A stretch of 64,000 nt of DNA from Rhododendron vialii. Taxonomy: Eukaryota > Streptophyta > Magnoliopsida > Ericales > Ericaceae. Position numbers and translations under genes: made by a program. The notes beneath the pieces were generated by a model. The model was not told where the DNA came from. It did no database searches and saw nothing but the letters and a program-made list of their open reading frames with translations. The stretch covers positions 37,725,501 to 37,789,500 of the forward strand of contig NC_080567.1 in NCBI RefSeq assembly GCF_030253575.1, written 5' to 3'. Shown one piece after another: positions 47,360-61,000 of this stretch (positions are counted from its first letter, which is position 1; each line of letters opens with the position of its first letter).

Positions 47360-47944
47360 CGCGGCAAAGCCATCTACGTCCGTAAAACAAGTCAAAAACT
47401 TTGAGGGCGAAGTTTCAAAAAGGCTTTTCTAGGGCTGAAAATACAAATCAAAGCTGGCGGTTTTGCTGTGGCTAAATTTTTGTTATGTATCGATTTGCAC
47501 CCTAGGTTTTTTTTTTTTTTTGGGCTCTAGGTACTAGGAGAACCGTAACTCCATCTACTAAAATCTGAGACCTCTCACTTGTGTACATAAGCCCCCTCCC
47601 ATGCCGCTAGTTCAAAATCTAGTCAATTAAAGTGCTTGAGTTGACGCGGATAAAAAAAAGAAAAAGTGCCTTAGTCGACCGGGTTGACTCAAATTAGTTC
47701 GGGAATCAAGTACTCCATTACGGTTATCAAATAGGATAATATTTTTTGCTTGGGGGTGGCAAATAGCTTGGGTTAACTCAATCGAAAGGTATAGAAACAC
47801 AATTTAAGACTCAAACATGCATCGAATGGTTCAATCTTCCGACACAGTTATGGAGATTTTATTTGGAAATTGTGTCACAAATTAACACTGCTCTAACTTG
47901 ATATGAGATTTGAATTCAAAATTTAAAAGTCTGAGTGGTAGCCC

Positions 47945-48045
47945 CACTGATTAACGCTTGTGTTTGAAATAAACTTATGATCTGACAGGACAAAATCTCA
48001 CTGATTAACGCTTGTGTTTGAAATAAACTTATGATCTAACAGGAC

Positions 48046-48096
<51 letters not shown>
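47945..48096. repeat. 54-bp tandem duplication followed by (CT)n microsatellite
   Basis: Copies at 47945-47998 and 47999-48052 share CACTGATTAACGCTTGTG and AACAGGACAAAATCTC-type sequence with very few differences. The second runs directly into about 22 CT units (48051-48094). Confidence 0.85.
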
Positions 48097-48101
<5 letters not shown>

Positions 48102-49222
48102 TACTATTCTTTTATTCCAAGAAGGTCCATTAGTCTAATTCATAGGCCAAAACTTGAAAATTCTTTGGAGGGAACCATTGGAACCGCAGTCCGAATAATT
48201 CCAATTTCATTCGCCCGCCAACGAAATGGGGGGTGGGTGGCCATTACTATTTTACCTCCTAATGTTACCATCAAAGAAAGATTCAAACACTTTGGAATTT
48301 GATGTTTAAATTCAACTCACTTAACAGTTTTCCCTAATCTCACGTATAAAAGTAACGTTTAACCAAAGCTCGCGATTTTAACTTGCTCAACGTGAATTTT
48401 TTGCATAGTTGTTTTAATCGACAACTCTACAGCATAAAATGAGTTCGAGCATTGAAGTAGATCCAAAATGAGGTTGCAAATGACTGAACCGAGACAAGCG
48501 ACCTCCTTTTGTAATAACATCACGTATGTGCTATGTCTGCGTACTAATAATGATAGGTTTCTATTCTACTATTACGTTGCACTCTCTTTAAAAGACCCAA
48601 ATCCAATTTGAATTTTTAGTAATTTAATTTAGACTAAACTAACACTGGCTTTTGTTTAGGTTCGTTTCTTTCTAACGCATTAAGGTGAGCTTCTAGTTAG
48701 GTTCCAACCCAATTAGTTAAACTTTCTACCATACTAATCTCGTATATTACGAAGGAAGTTGTCTTCAAAATTTAACTTAGACTCAATCATATAGATGACT
48801 TTTTTTGTGACATGAAATAACATCGTGCTTGAATTACACGTATTATAAATTCTTACTTTGCCGTTTATACGCATATAAATACTACTGTAAAACTTAGAAT
48901 CAAAATTGTCTTTTTTTTTATTCTTTGCCAATTGATACTCACCTTATCCTTTTTATTCGTTGCACCATTTTACTTAATCCTCTTATCTGTTAATTAACAA
49001 TGATATCGATTCAACGGAACCATAAATCTACAAATAAACAACCACTCAGAAACTTTACATTAAAAGAAGACAAAAATAAGTATATTCGCCGAGGAAAGAA
49101 GAAGTCATCGAGACACGTATAAATTGGTCCGAACAATTAAATTAGTTTTAAAAAAAAAAAGGTGTACCGACTGGGTCCGAATTGGCGGAACCCAGCTCAT
49201 CGTGGCTTGGACCGAAGAATAG

Positions 49223-49256
<34 letters not shown>

Positions 49257-49619
49257 CCCTTCCTTTCAACACCCCGTGTTAAATTAACACGTAAACTTGA
49301 AATCCCGAAAAAAAAAGTCACGTAACGGCCCACCGCAACGCACTAAAAACAACGGACAATTGATGACAGAGATAAAAATACACAAAAACAAAAACAAAAA
49401 ACTCCTTCACCATTCACCCCAGCACCAATTTCGCCCACTTACCAGGCTCTCTCTCTCTCCTCCCTCTCTCTCTACTTTTTTTTTCCTATCCTCTTCAACG
49501 CCTCTCACCTTCCTCTTCATCCCTTCTCCCAGGTGCATAAATATTTTCTTACACAGAGATATATAGCTAGTAAATTTTTGTGGGTTCTGACCAACGAATT
49601 TGCTGAATTTATTATAAAC
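48097..49619. promoter_or_regulatory. upstream region and CT-rich leader of the GATA gene
   Basis: No exon was recognised. CT repeats lie at 49221-49257 and 49446-49474, the second within about 180 bp of the start codon, where a pyrimidine-rich leader would be expected. The transcription start is not defined. Confidence 0.4.
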
Positions 49620-51424
49620 ATGGAGTACTGCATTGAGGCAAAAGCGCTGAAGCCCAGTTTCTTCTCGGAATACGCCGTGAAGTCGACCCAGCCGGCCACT
49701 TTCTTCGACGAATATATGTGTGCCAACGGAATTAGCGGCGTCTCGTGCGACGATTTTTCCGTTGACGTTTTCCTTGACCTCTCCAACGAGGAATTGTTGA
49801 AGGAGGAATTTGTTGAGGAAGAGTCTGAGGAGGAAGAGAAGGATTCTCTCTCTGATTCTTCTCAGGACAGAGCGGTGGAAGATGATGGCTTCAATTGCTC
49901 GACGTTTTCCGGCAGTTTTGACTGTGGGTCTATCTCCGCCGGCGAATTATCCGTTCCGGTAACCGTTTTGAATTTTTTTTTGTGAAAATATTTTCTTGAT
50001 TTCCTTGGGAGATATGCTGGCTCGGACGACTTGTGATATCAATAAAATATGTAAAATCTGTTTTTTTATCGCCGTTTTATACGTTGTTTTTTGAGGGTCG
50101 TAAATGATTTTATATAAACAAATAATTAATTATTTTTATACACTGTCTAGCACATAACAAAACGTACCTAGAAATTTACAAAACAAAACACAGACATGAC
50201 CACGCTGCCATACCCATACACGTGTTTTTGAATAAAATTTTTGGTTTGAAAAATATTTGCTCCCCTTGTCCTAAATTATTAGTTTTTTTTTTTTTTGAAA
50301 AAAAAAATCATATTTTGTTGTTTAACAAAAAAATATTTTTGCTTATAATTCTCAATTTCTTATACTAATTCAAAGATATTGGACTACAAAAATTTTATGC
50401 ATGAAAGTATTTTATTTACAACATGAAATATTTGTGAAAAAAAAAGGAATTATTTTGAGACCGGAAAAATATCCTGTTTGGTTTGGATTTTGAAATAGAT
50501 TTTTTTAAAATAATAAGTGATAAGAGATAAATTGAAAAAATATATCGGGGACTGTGCGCAGAAGTTTTTAAACCCAAAACAAACAAGTGATAAATATTTA
50601 TGATATTAATGAATATATGGTAAACAAGTGATAAATAATTATGATATTAACAGATAAAATACCCATTTCCACAGGTTGATGATTTAGAGCACCTTGAATG
50701 GTTGTCTCTAATTGTGGACGATTCGGCCTCAGAATTATCCCTTTTATGTCCAACCGGTACTTTCAAGGAGAATACCAAGAACCGGTTGGAACCGGTTAGC
50801 AGACCGCCGATTCAGAGAACTCCGATCCTTTGTTTTCCGTCACCGGTTCCGGCTAAGGCAAGGAGCAAACGGTCGAGGTCAAGCGGCGGTGCTTGGTCGC
50901 GTGCCTCGTCGTCGCTCAGTGAGTCATCGTCGACGCCTACGTCTTCATGCGGGTCTTCTCCAACATCCGTAATGTCTTTCTCGAACCCGGTTCGGGCTGC
51001 GGACTTGATTCTCGAACCGGTTGTGAAGAAGCAGAAGAAGAGACCGGCGGCGGAAGAAACCGGTGGGGAGACCGGAGGTGGGTTTCTCGAACCGGTTGTG
51101 AAGAAGCAGAAGAAGAGACCGGCGGCGGAAGAAACCGGTGGGGAGACCGGAGGTGGGTCCCAGACGCAGCGGCGCTGTAGCCATTGCCAGGTTCAGAAGA
51201 CCCCACAGTGGCGAACTGGTCCACTTGGTGCTAAAACCCTATGTAACGCTTGTGGGGTTCGCTACAAGTCCGGTCGGCTTTTCCCAGAGTATAGGCCGGC
51301 TTGTAGCCCAACTTTCTCCGGTGATGTCCACTCAAACAGCCACCGGAAGGTGTTAGAAATGCGGCGGCAGAAGGACGTTCCCGGAACCGAGTCCGGGTTG
51401 ACTTTTGGGGTTACGAGTTTTTGA
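49620..51424 (+). CDS. GATA5: class A GATA zinc-finger transcription factor (GATA5-like)
   Basis: Two exons, 49620-49958 and 50675-51424, join in phase 0 and give 362 aa. The N-terminus ([33 protein letters not shown]) and the exon junction ([11 protein letters not shown]) match plant subfamily I GATA factors such as Arabidopsis GATA5, 6 and 7. A conserved [12 protein letters not shown] basic motif follows. The single zinc finger is CX2CX18CX2C at about residues 281-306 ([20 protein letters not shown]), then [20 protein letters not shown] and [13 protein letters not shown]. It should bind WGATAR sites in nuclear DNA. An in-frame 75-bp duplication before the finger doubles a basic KKQKKRP segment. 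Assignment to GATA5 rather than GATA6 or GATA7 is tentative. Confidence 0.95.
51011..51160 (+). repeat. 75-bp in-frame tandem duplication in the GATA gene
   Basis: Units 51011-51085 and 51086-51160 are identical at 73 of 75 positions; only the last two bases differ. Each encodes [19 protein letters not shown] plus a Gly-rich end. It is in frame and leaves the zinc finger intact. Confidence 0.95.
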
Positions 51425-54400
51425 GACTAACGTAGACCGTTAGAACCCGGTTCGCTAGTTGTTGTAGTCCTTTTCCAATATATTTTTTATTTACGGTAGT
51501 GATAGTGTTAACATTTTAGTGGTTAGTATAAGCTATGATAGTCTAATATTGCTCCATCAACTCAAACTTTAGATCTTTTTCTCGGAGACAAAAGGTCCTC
51601 TCCACGACGAGCCGGGCTAGAGCATGTGTCATTCTGGTAGTATGATTTTGGTGGGATGTAGCGAATGTGATATTTGTAACGTAATTTAGTGAGGGTTTTT
51701 TTGGACAATTTAGTCCTTTTTCTAGGGTTAGAGTATCAATTTATTGTAATAGTCCTTGAGTTTAGTTGGATGAAGAATGGAAATTAAATAGGGTCAATTC
51801 AATTTATTTGTTGTGTGGTTATAATTCTTTTTCCTTTTGAATCCGTAAAAGGTTGAAATTTTCAAAACGGTTTAGCAGTTTAACCTAACTACTTAAATTT
51901 CTTGTCTCTAGTCTCTACCCAACCCAACAACTCCCTTTTGCCCATAACGCTAGCACGCCTTTAAATACAACTCTACACAATTGTGTTTGGAGTCGTTTGA
52001 TGCTTGTAGATTTATGTGCATCGAGCTGTCCGAACAAAGCATTGTTCTTAGTTGTTTGTAAAGTTTTTTCCCCTTAATTGCTGATATTTAGGGCAACAAT
52101 GGTGGCGGACCCCAACACTTATATGCTCCACTGAACTGAAATATGTGGTGTCAACCAATTTGAAATTTCAGAATCATCGTGCCATGAGCGCAATTATGGT
52201 GGCTGCTGACTCAAAAGTCTTTTGTGGATATCTGGAAAGGGAAAAATTAATTGACAAAAACAAAAAGAGAGATGAAATGAAGTACGAAAAATAAAGTGTC
52301 CAAAAACAAAAATATTTCATTTGTTTAAAGTGAAAAATAAAGTGTCCAAAATATTTCATTTTTAGAATTAGTAAAATCAATCGTATCAAAATCATTTGTT
52401 TAAAGTTGTCTTTGAAACCGAAAACGTTAAGTTAGGGAACATTTTCCTTTTAATTTGTTAAGTTTAAAAAAAAAAAAAAAAGTTGACCTTTAGAATCAAA
52501 GTTTTCAAATCTAACTTTTAAAAAAACCCATTGATCCTGCTTTACACCGCTACTTTGCTACAGTTGTGAAAGTAGAAGATGTTTGGAATGTTTGTCTTCG
52601 CGTGCTCAAACTTTTGGACTTATCTGATTAAGGGAACCAAAACATAAAATAAAGCCGTCCATATTTAGTCAAAGGATCTAGAGTCTATCCAGATCAATCT
52701 CAGCCGTTCATCTCGATAACTAATTGCTCAAATTGCATAAAATATCTTATATGATACTTACGGCAAATTTGGACCATCAAAAGTACTTTTGAACGTCTGA
52801 AACTATGCGAACTGTTCTCTCCAGACAAACTGAATTCTTTAGTCAAATACCAGTAAAGGAATCAAATACCAGTAAAGGAAAAATCAGTTACCAAACGTTT
52901 TTCGATTACGATGAATCAAAAAAGTGAACAAGCTGAACAAATCGAGTCAAGAATTGTTTGTTTGGTTGGAAATCTTATCCATCTTTCAAAACATCTTCAG
53001 ATTTTTATGTGGACTATAAACTCAACAAAGCAAACAAAATGAACGATTCAGATCAAATAACAAGACCCGGGCTGGGCCCCATAATGTGTGCATAGCATGT
53101 GCTGTGCACCACACACACTGCCTCCAGCTTGGCTTGCTCAACTGGCCGGTCAATTTCAAATGAGTTTTAATAAAGCCACTCCCGCGTCAATCACGAGAAG
53201 TTGAAAACTTTTACATATCACAAGTTAAACGACTTGAGTAATACTGTAAGTTTTTTGAAATTTGGGTTAAAAACAAATCGAACACGAGCTCAAATTTAAA
53301 TAGCTTAGTCCTAAGTGTAAGCTAAGTTCACCAATGATAACAAAGATTCCGTTCAAGGAAAAAAGAAAGACTCAGAGGAAAATTACTCCTATCACAGTGG
53401 AGGAGAAGAGGGGCCCTGGGGAGTTGAGTGTTTGTTCACCTAACTGAGAGTCCAACCCAACAAGCAATATACCACCAGAGAGAGACTTCAGCTGGCATCC
53501 ATGTGTTTGCCCCCATCTTTTCCCTTCATTAAAAAAACTGCACAAAAATCCACACATCAATACTTTGACAATGAACACATGACACGTACCATTTATTTAA
53601 TCCCATACCAGACCCCAGCTCAGCTCCTACAGGATGAGGTTTGCATAAGCACATGGTTCTCAGCATATATAACTCAATTCAACTACCTACTGCTGATGTC
53701 TTGAGTTTAAAAAACTGCAAGATAACACATGGTATAGCATGGGTAGTCACACTCACTCACTCGCGCTCTCTTTAGTCGTACCCTATCCTACATATATTCG
53801 GATGGACCCGGCTTCTCTGCGATCCATAGCCTCTGTTGTTCAATCAAGGCTATTCATCTCGACAAATAATGGTCCAAATTTGTGAAGCTCCTATAGGAAA
53901 GTGAGTGAGTGTGTGTGTGAGAGAGATAGAGTGAGTGAGAGTATCTTACCTGTAGGATACTTGCAATAAATCAAGACCATTGAAAACACTTTTAGACGGT
54001 TGAGATTAAGCAAATGACACTCTCCAGTCGAAAAGTGGACCAAAGACAAGCCAATTCCTATTCAAATACCTTATATTACACAAACTTGAGTACCAGTGTC
54101 GAATGCACATACTTATCCTTGTTTTGACTAAACTAAGCTGCAATAGATGTAACCGTATATTGAATGTCTCTAAAAGTCAAGTATGGAACACATCTGAATA
54201 CGTGTTTCTACTGTATGCTGTATAATATACTTGCATAATGTTGCAAGTTATTTAGAAATATACTTAAAATCAAATAGGACTAAAAAGAAATATAGAATTC
54301 TGATTCCCATAAGAGATGGACATTTTCTAGCTAATATGAGCTTTTCCACAAAATTTAGGTCAAATTATAAAGTTTGGTATGAGTTGGGGACGCGTATTCC

Positions 54401-54436
54401 ACACACTCCGTGCAAAGCAAGTGAAACTAAGACTAA
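51425..54436. other. intergenic region with a pair of dispersed repeats
   Basis: No exon was recognised in 3 kb. Two stretches, about 52695-52830 and 53845-54025, are diverged copies of one repeat: TTCATCTCGATAACTAATTG against TTCATCTCGACAAATAATGG, and later GGACCATCAAAAGTACTTTT against AGACCATTGAAAACACTTTT, then TCTCCAG. The GATA 3' untranslated region lies at the left end. Confidence 0.5.
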
Positions 54437-54452
54437 CATTGCATACAGAAGA

Positions 54453-54535
54453 GTCCCACAAGGGGGCGGTGGGATTTGTCCCCCATGATTAGTCGAGGTG
54501 CGTGTAAGCCGGCCGGACACCTGAGTTATCAAAAT
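54453..54535 (+). mobile_element. SINE tail (Au-like), 5' truncated, with target-site duplication
   Basis: The segment contains GATTAGTCGAGGTGCGTGTA and ends GTTATCAAAA, like the copy at 8086-8184. It is flanked by a perfect 17-bp direct repeat ACATTGCATACAGAAGA at 54436-54452 and 54536-54552, so its limits are exact. Only the 3' 83 bp were inserted. Confidence 0.88.
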
Positions 54536-54589
54536 ACATTGCATACAGAAGATGCCTGTACATTGAACTTAAAACTCAAAGTTATGTTA

Positions 54590-54690
54590 GGTGAGCGAAT
54601 CTTGTACACAATGGTCAGGCCAGGGATGAGCTGCTGGGACGGAGTCGAGGGTTCAAACCTCGACACCCCCTGCCCTTCCTTTGTGTGTCA
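54590..54690 (+). repeat. possible tRNA-like SINE head
   Basis: The stretch has a box A-like word (ATGGTCAGGCCAGGG) and, 40 bases on, a box B-like hairpin (GAGGGTTCAAACCTC). No tRNA cloverleaf can be drawn. It may be a SINE remnant. Confidence 0.35.
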
Positions 54691-55015
54691 AGAGACATAT
54701 TTTAGGTGATATATTCTATTTGGAGGCAGCGACTTCTAAAATGACACCCAGTGAAATTATATCAATGGATTTAAGTCTTAACTACATTGAACAAAGAAAA
54801 AAATTGAAGCTGAGCCTGAAGAGTACTCAGACTTGCTGCATTGTTTCTCACTAGCTGACTGGAAGTAACACATCAGGAGAAAATGCAACACTCCCCCATA
54901 AGCATATTCCCAAGATAATATATCAGACCCCAGAATTGTTAAGAGAAACCAAACAAGTTAAGCATATGATACATTAACATTTAAGGACATACCTGGAATA
55001 AAACCTAACCATGTC

Positions 55016-58000
55016 TCAAGCTTCTTTCCTTGTAATCCTGACATCAATGATTTAAATTGAAAATTAGACCATTTTGTAAGTTTTTGAATAGTATGCTAGG
55101 AAAACTCGAAAAGCTTGAATAACGATAATACACTTTCTTAGCTATATGACTAGCTTATCAATTGATTCCTCCATCCATTTTTTAATTACTTCATCTGCTT
55201 TTGAACAAAAAAATGCGTCACATTGAGAACTGAGAAGCCATGAACAGAACGTGATTGCAGTATTTTAACGGGTGATGAGTACCAACTTCTTCTACTTGAA
55301 TTCCGAAAGAGTCAAAACACTCACCTGAAACAGCATATGCCCAGGGCTGTTGTTATTTCATGGATCACAGATGTGGCAAAATGCAGATACAGTGTCACTG
55401 AGAAGCAGAAGAATTTTATCAGCCACAAAACATGACAAAAGGGGGGGAAAAACGAACAAAACAAAAGTCACATTAACAGAACAAGAGAACAATCAACTCA
55501 TTGGAAAAAAGGTAGCATTAGGTACCTATTAAGGTTCCATATAAGTCAGCTTTTAGCTGGAAAATAATTCTCGCAAGATCTACTTCAGAGAGAAAGATGA
55601 TCAATACATGATGATCGAAGTTGGTGATATTCCATACCTGTGTATATGCAGTAAGCAAGAAGAACCCATTGCTCATCAACTAATGGAATTCTGCCACAAA
55701 GATAAGCTTTCATAAGTAGAGGCTTGGAATAGCTAGGATAGGCCAAGAGGCCTTTGGCCCAACGGCTTTAGGGGTTGCACTTGGGTGCTAGGAGAAAGGA
55801 GGTCAGGAGTTCAACTCCTCCTCCAAGGTGCTAATCTAACCATTCTAACAATACTGACTTTTGCCGGAAAAAAAAAAAAAAGGACAGGCCAAAGGTACTA
55901 TCCTCCTTATGCTACCAGTTCTCTGTTGGGACAAGTGTAGCCCTATGGAATTCACTAACGTGAGTTGGATAATAAAGTTACCACATACCCATCATTCAGT
56001 CTGGCTGTAAGAGCATTTGCAATACCTAAGGGAAGAAACATAAGAGACTGCAAAGTAACACAGAAACAAGGTTATCCTTAAGCTGTCTACATCAATTGAA
56101 GATAGATTTATGAGGCCCTCTATAGCAGTAAAAGCTAAAAAGTTGCAACCTACCATGCACATATTAGTTTTTAAGCCCTTTGGTTCATCGCACAAGTGAG
56201 CCAGAATCATCCTTCCCTGCCAAAACAAGCTTTAGGTTGAGAAACAACACGATAACTAGGTAATCATCTACATATAGTAAAGGTAATGTGAATACCTAAC
56301 TTTGTAATAATAATAATAATCTTGATACAAACAAATTAACATCAACAACTCGGCTTGTATGAAAATACATGTGAGAAGTTTAATCATCACCATGGTTGGG
56401 ACTATATATACAGGTACGTCGAGAGAGATGATTGAATACATGGCTAAGTGGTATGTCAATGTCTCAAAGATGCAAGTATTGGGAGGCAAGAAGACATATC
56501 CTAGTCCTGATACTACACAAATTAACCAGCTGGCATTTCTAGGAAATGAATGAAAGCCAGGATGCTACAATGCCAGTGTTAATGCCACCAAAGGTCTCAC
56601 ATATAGTACCCCCTTGAAAGAGGAAACCATGAAGCTGGTTCACATGTAAACAAGGCAATGTTAGAAAGGCCAACAAAGAAGGAGGCACATTAACTGGTAG
56701 AGCTATATAGACAGTCCCCTCAAAGACTGCAACAGAAATTCGTTTACCCTAAAATTGCCAAACCGTGGACAGCTTAGTTTGAAACTTTTTGTCCTGTATT
56801 GACAAAACTACAGTGCAATGGTTGCATAGTGTATGAATGCTTCGTACTAACTCGTATATATAATGTGTTTTACGAGACAACATCAATTCATTGTCTTCCT
56901 AAACAAAATCACCAAGCACAACTTAACATGATTTTTTTTCACCATTATGCAGCTTCCACTTGGTGCATTGAAAGACCTTGACTGCTAAGGCTTACACTGA
57001 CACCAGATCCCGCGTTGTCCAGAACTACCAAGCGCAACTACATGGCCGTTAGCAAGAACGATTGTGTTCACTGCTATTACCCTATGTGTCTATGACCAAA
57101 TTATAAATAACCTGGATAACTTACCCCAAAGAAGGCAAGATCTAACGTTGAAAACCATGATAAAAGTTGCCAACAACCTTGCTCTATGAGTCGAAGTTTG
57201 ATTTCTTTTTAGAAGTTTGATCCAAGATACATAGAAACAGTAGTAAAATTCTTGAGTGTTTGGTTTGTGAAGGTATTGAGATCATCTAGGATTATCATAT
57301 GGAAAAGGAATCTAGCTTACCACGAGGAACCCAAATGCAAGTCCAGTTCCCAGTATGACCAAATGTGGATAAGTCCCCATTAGATCATTTGGAGACAAAT
57401 AATCCCTGCAGAAGAGGTAAGAACCAGTTTGAAAAGACACCTCAAAAGCTAAGAAAGAGAAGAAGCCAAGAGCTTAACAATCACGTACCACAGCAGGACT
57501 CCTCCCAAGAGCACAACAAATGGGTAAAGCTGACAGGAAACAGTAAAGACATCTACTGAGCACCTTTATTGGTAAGAGAGAGAATTAAGATAGGGAATGG
57601 GTTTACCATTGCCAAAGCCAACAGCATGCTTCCTTTCCTTCCCTGAACTACCTTATAAACATTGTACACGCTGCAATAGAGCATAACACCATGTAAAGGA
57701 AATTCATCCTGATCATCATGGCATTGGAAAAGTCAAGAATCTGATCTTAGTATGAGCAGAAAATCTTCTCAATTCAGACAAAAAATAATCATCAAAATAC
57801 AAAGCCAGTATGTTTGTAAGAATATTCCCAGTTGCCGTGCTCTTATTCATCCCATCATGCAGAATACAAGCGCATAAACAAGCGATGCGGAATTTTTTTT
57901 AGTCCATCTCCAATAAGCAGAAGAACATCACTGTTCGTGGTCCTAAAGATGATTGCAGTGGTGTGATTATAGTACTATAACGTAAGCCAACACCTGGGAT

Positions 58001-61000
58001 AGGGAATTCAGAAACTCAAACTCGTTTTGCAGCAACAGTCTAGCTCAAACAATATGGATATCATGTTCACGAGTAATAAGCAACATCCCTACTAATATGC
58101 AGGAATAGAAGACTCACTCATCTTCTGACAACATAAATCACTACGTAAAAACAAATAGAGAAGCAAGCTATGAAGAACTACTTACTTAAATGAGATTGTT
58201 GGTATCACAGCAGAACTTATCATTAGAAACAATGCAGCTCCATATGTTGGGATTTCTGAAGTTAAAGGAACAAAATAGAAAGTGGGAACAACACCAAAAG
58301 GATAATGTGAGTCACATTTCATCATATGCTGTAAAAAATAAGCCAATTTTAGAACAAAAAATTCTTGTAAAGCACTGACCAAGGTAAGCAAAAAGATGCT
58401 AAAAGTGAAAAAGAGAGGTAATTACAGTACAATATGCCAACTAAAGGATAGATAGAGCCAACAAAAGCCGCAATAGACAATGGATGAAGTGTAAATACAA
58501 AAAAAATTGTCTGCTTCTTTTACCGAAAACGGACAAAACACATGCATGACCAACCAAAACCTTTGTCTTAGAAAAAAACAGTCAAACCTTACAAGTGAAG
58601 CACAGATAACAATAGCTGGTACAGAATACCTGACAGCCCAGAAGTAGACTACCTTAAACTATGAATAGTACATCTACGAAACTGTAACTTACTATCCCAT
58701 TATAACTAACAGTGGATACATTAGGGAAGTGCCTAAATCCTGATTGTAACAAATAGCACCAAGATAAACTGTCGTTCCATCCATGCTGTCCTAAGATAGT
58801 ACTATACTGTAGTAGTTACTCGGTAACGTGTTGTATCTATGTAGGCTTACCATTGAAGAATGGAACCCAACTCAAAAAGGGAAAAGACTTTCCAAAATGT
58901 TGAGCCCACCATTCTGCACCTGAAAATAAATTAAACAGCATGGTAATGACATACACTGAAAAAGGTGAAAGATACAGTAGAATGGTTTATAAACGGGGGA
59001 GTGAACTCATTCAATAGCTATGTTTGTGCCTGTGTGCGGTCATAAGGATCTAAGCATGTCAAAGGGCCATACCAACTATAGCTGTAAAGAAATGACACAA
59101 GTATATCAGCATGAGACCTTCCGTAGGTCCATTTACTGCTGGTAGAATAAGGGTATTGGTAAAATAGCTGCACGAAAACAAACACCATAAGTAAAAATGG
59201 TAATCGACCATTTGTTAAGAACTATAAAAGAACTACAAGTCTGACCAATAATCCCTTACATAACTTAACGTAGGCAAAATATGCAAAGACAAAAACTCCA
59301 AATATTGATGACAATACTGAAGCTTTCCACTCTGCAGAGTCTAAAGCGACATTTAGTTAACAGCATAAAAATTGACGTGAAGAACCCTCAAAGACCTTTA
59401 CATGCTTATGCGGATGAATTGACAGGGTTGCGAGCTTTGTCCTTATAGGGTAATTACTATCTCCAGGTATTGAACAACAAACAAAATCTTTCTTCTAAGT
59501 TTTAAGCTTATCCAGAAATGGAAGAAGGATCACAACACATCAGTTGATTGGGCCCAGAGATACTGAAAGAAGAAGGATCATGAGAACTACAAACTTTACC
59601 CCCTCACCCGAAAAAGGAAAAGAAGAAAAAGTGTCAATCTGTTCCTGTTAGATGCAAAAAAAAATGCAATCAACCAGTTTGTTATGGACCACTTACTGTT
59701 CCCAAGTAGCACCATAAAATGGGACGGCTGAAATCACCCAGAACCAAAAAGTACTTCTTCCACACATAGCAGTGCTCCCAAAGGCCATAGACTCAAACTG
59801 TTAACAAACAAAATGTGAAGGAAATACACTTGGCATGGGTAGGGAATGACAACTTCAATAGAAGTACATACCGCACAAGCAAGTGCATCACAGCCTGCAA
59901 TATTTGGGAATGTCAAGAAATACATTTGTTAATATTAGCAACCTGAATAAATAGAAAAGTTATACAGCATCCAAAATGAAAATTCACCATGGTCAAAAAG
60001 CTCCCCCAACGGACTAGAAGAAAACGTTCGTCTTGCCTGCTTCCCATCAACAGCATCAAAAGTCTGACATACACTTGAAGGTTAGAACAAAAAATTACTT
60101 CTACCAATCTAAACACCAAGTAAGAAAGGAATTCTCGAAAACAATTGGCCCAATAAAGAGTACCATTACATTACACCCTATAACATGGACCGTTTTGTTT
60201 TTTCAGCTAGATAAAAAAAGAAAGAGAGAATCATTTGTGGCTGACAAGTTATAAACGATGAACATATAATAATAACAATAAAAAAGACATCTATTGTCGA
60301 GGTTTTTGTGCATTCATGAGCAACCGCAGGTTTACAGCAATTTCTACTCCAAGGAGTCCAAGCAACTCCTTATTGTACTATTTCTAGCAATACTTAAGTG
60401 GATCAACCTTATTACAACTAGATTGGTACAATAGACAACGTAAAGAGCCCTCTTATACTACTAGTGCTAGTTTGGTGATAAGTAGACAGTCTGTAGACCT
60501 ATTGAAAATCAGCATAAAAAGCTATGTAGGAACTCCTCCCTAAAAACGGTCCCAGAAACGCAACAGGCAGAGAAGCAGGCAACTATCCACACTATTACTA
60601 ACACATCAATGCTGCAACAAAATAAGAGAAGCTCATTATAGCACTTGGTTGCTCAGCCTTGCAGGAAATTAACACTGACCTGATATAAGAAGAGAAGTAA
60701 TCCATGCATAAAATGTACCCATCTTGGCGGAGCTGAATCCAGGCGAGGTGAATATATCTGAAACATGTCCAGCATGTCAAACTAAAGAGATAAACACGTT
60801 TTGCCCAAAAATCACTTGAAATGAGTGGAATTAAGGAAATAACACCACTCACATAGCCAAGTAGTGCAGATGTAACCAAGAACATGAACCCTGTAAGTGT
60901 AATCTGACAAAAAAAAAAAACCAATTTGCACAACCTATTACATAAAGGAACAAGCAATAATTGTCCATACTTGAAAAATGTGGCCGGGGCAAGATTTATT

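Noticed and set aside
50937-51224. overlapping open frames on both strands inside GATA exon 2
   Set aside because: They are shadows of the GC-rich coding duplication; the zinc-finger frame is the real one.
54590-54690. possible tRNA gene
   Set aside because: Only box A-like and box B-like words are present. No acceptor or anticodon stem can be formed.
55747-55830. possible tRNA gene in an AAPT intron
   Set aside because: It has the internal promoter boxes but also a poly(A) end and flanking direct repeats, which mark it as a SINE.
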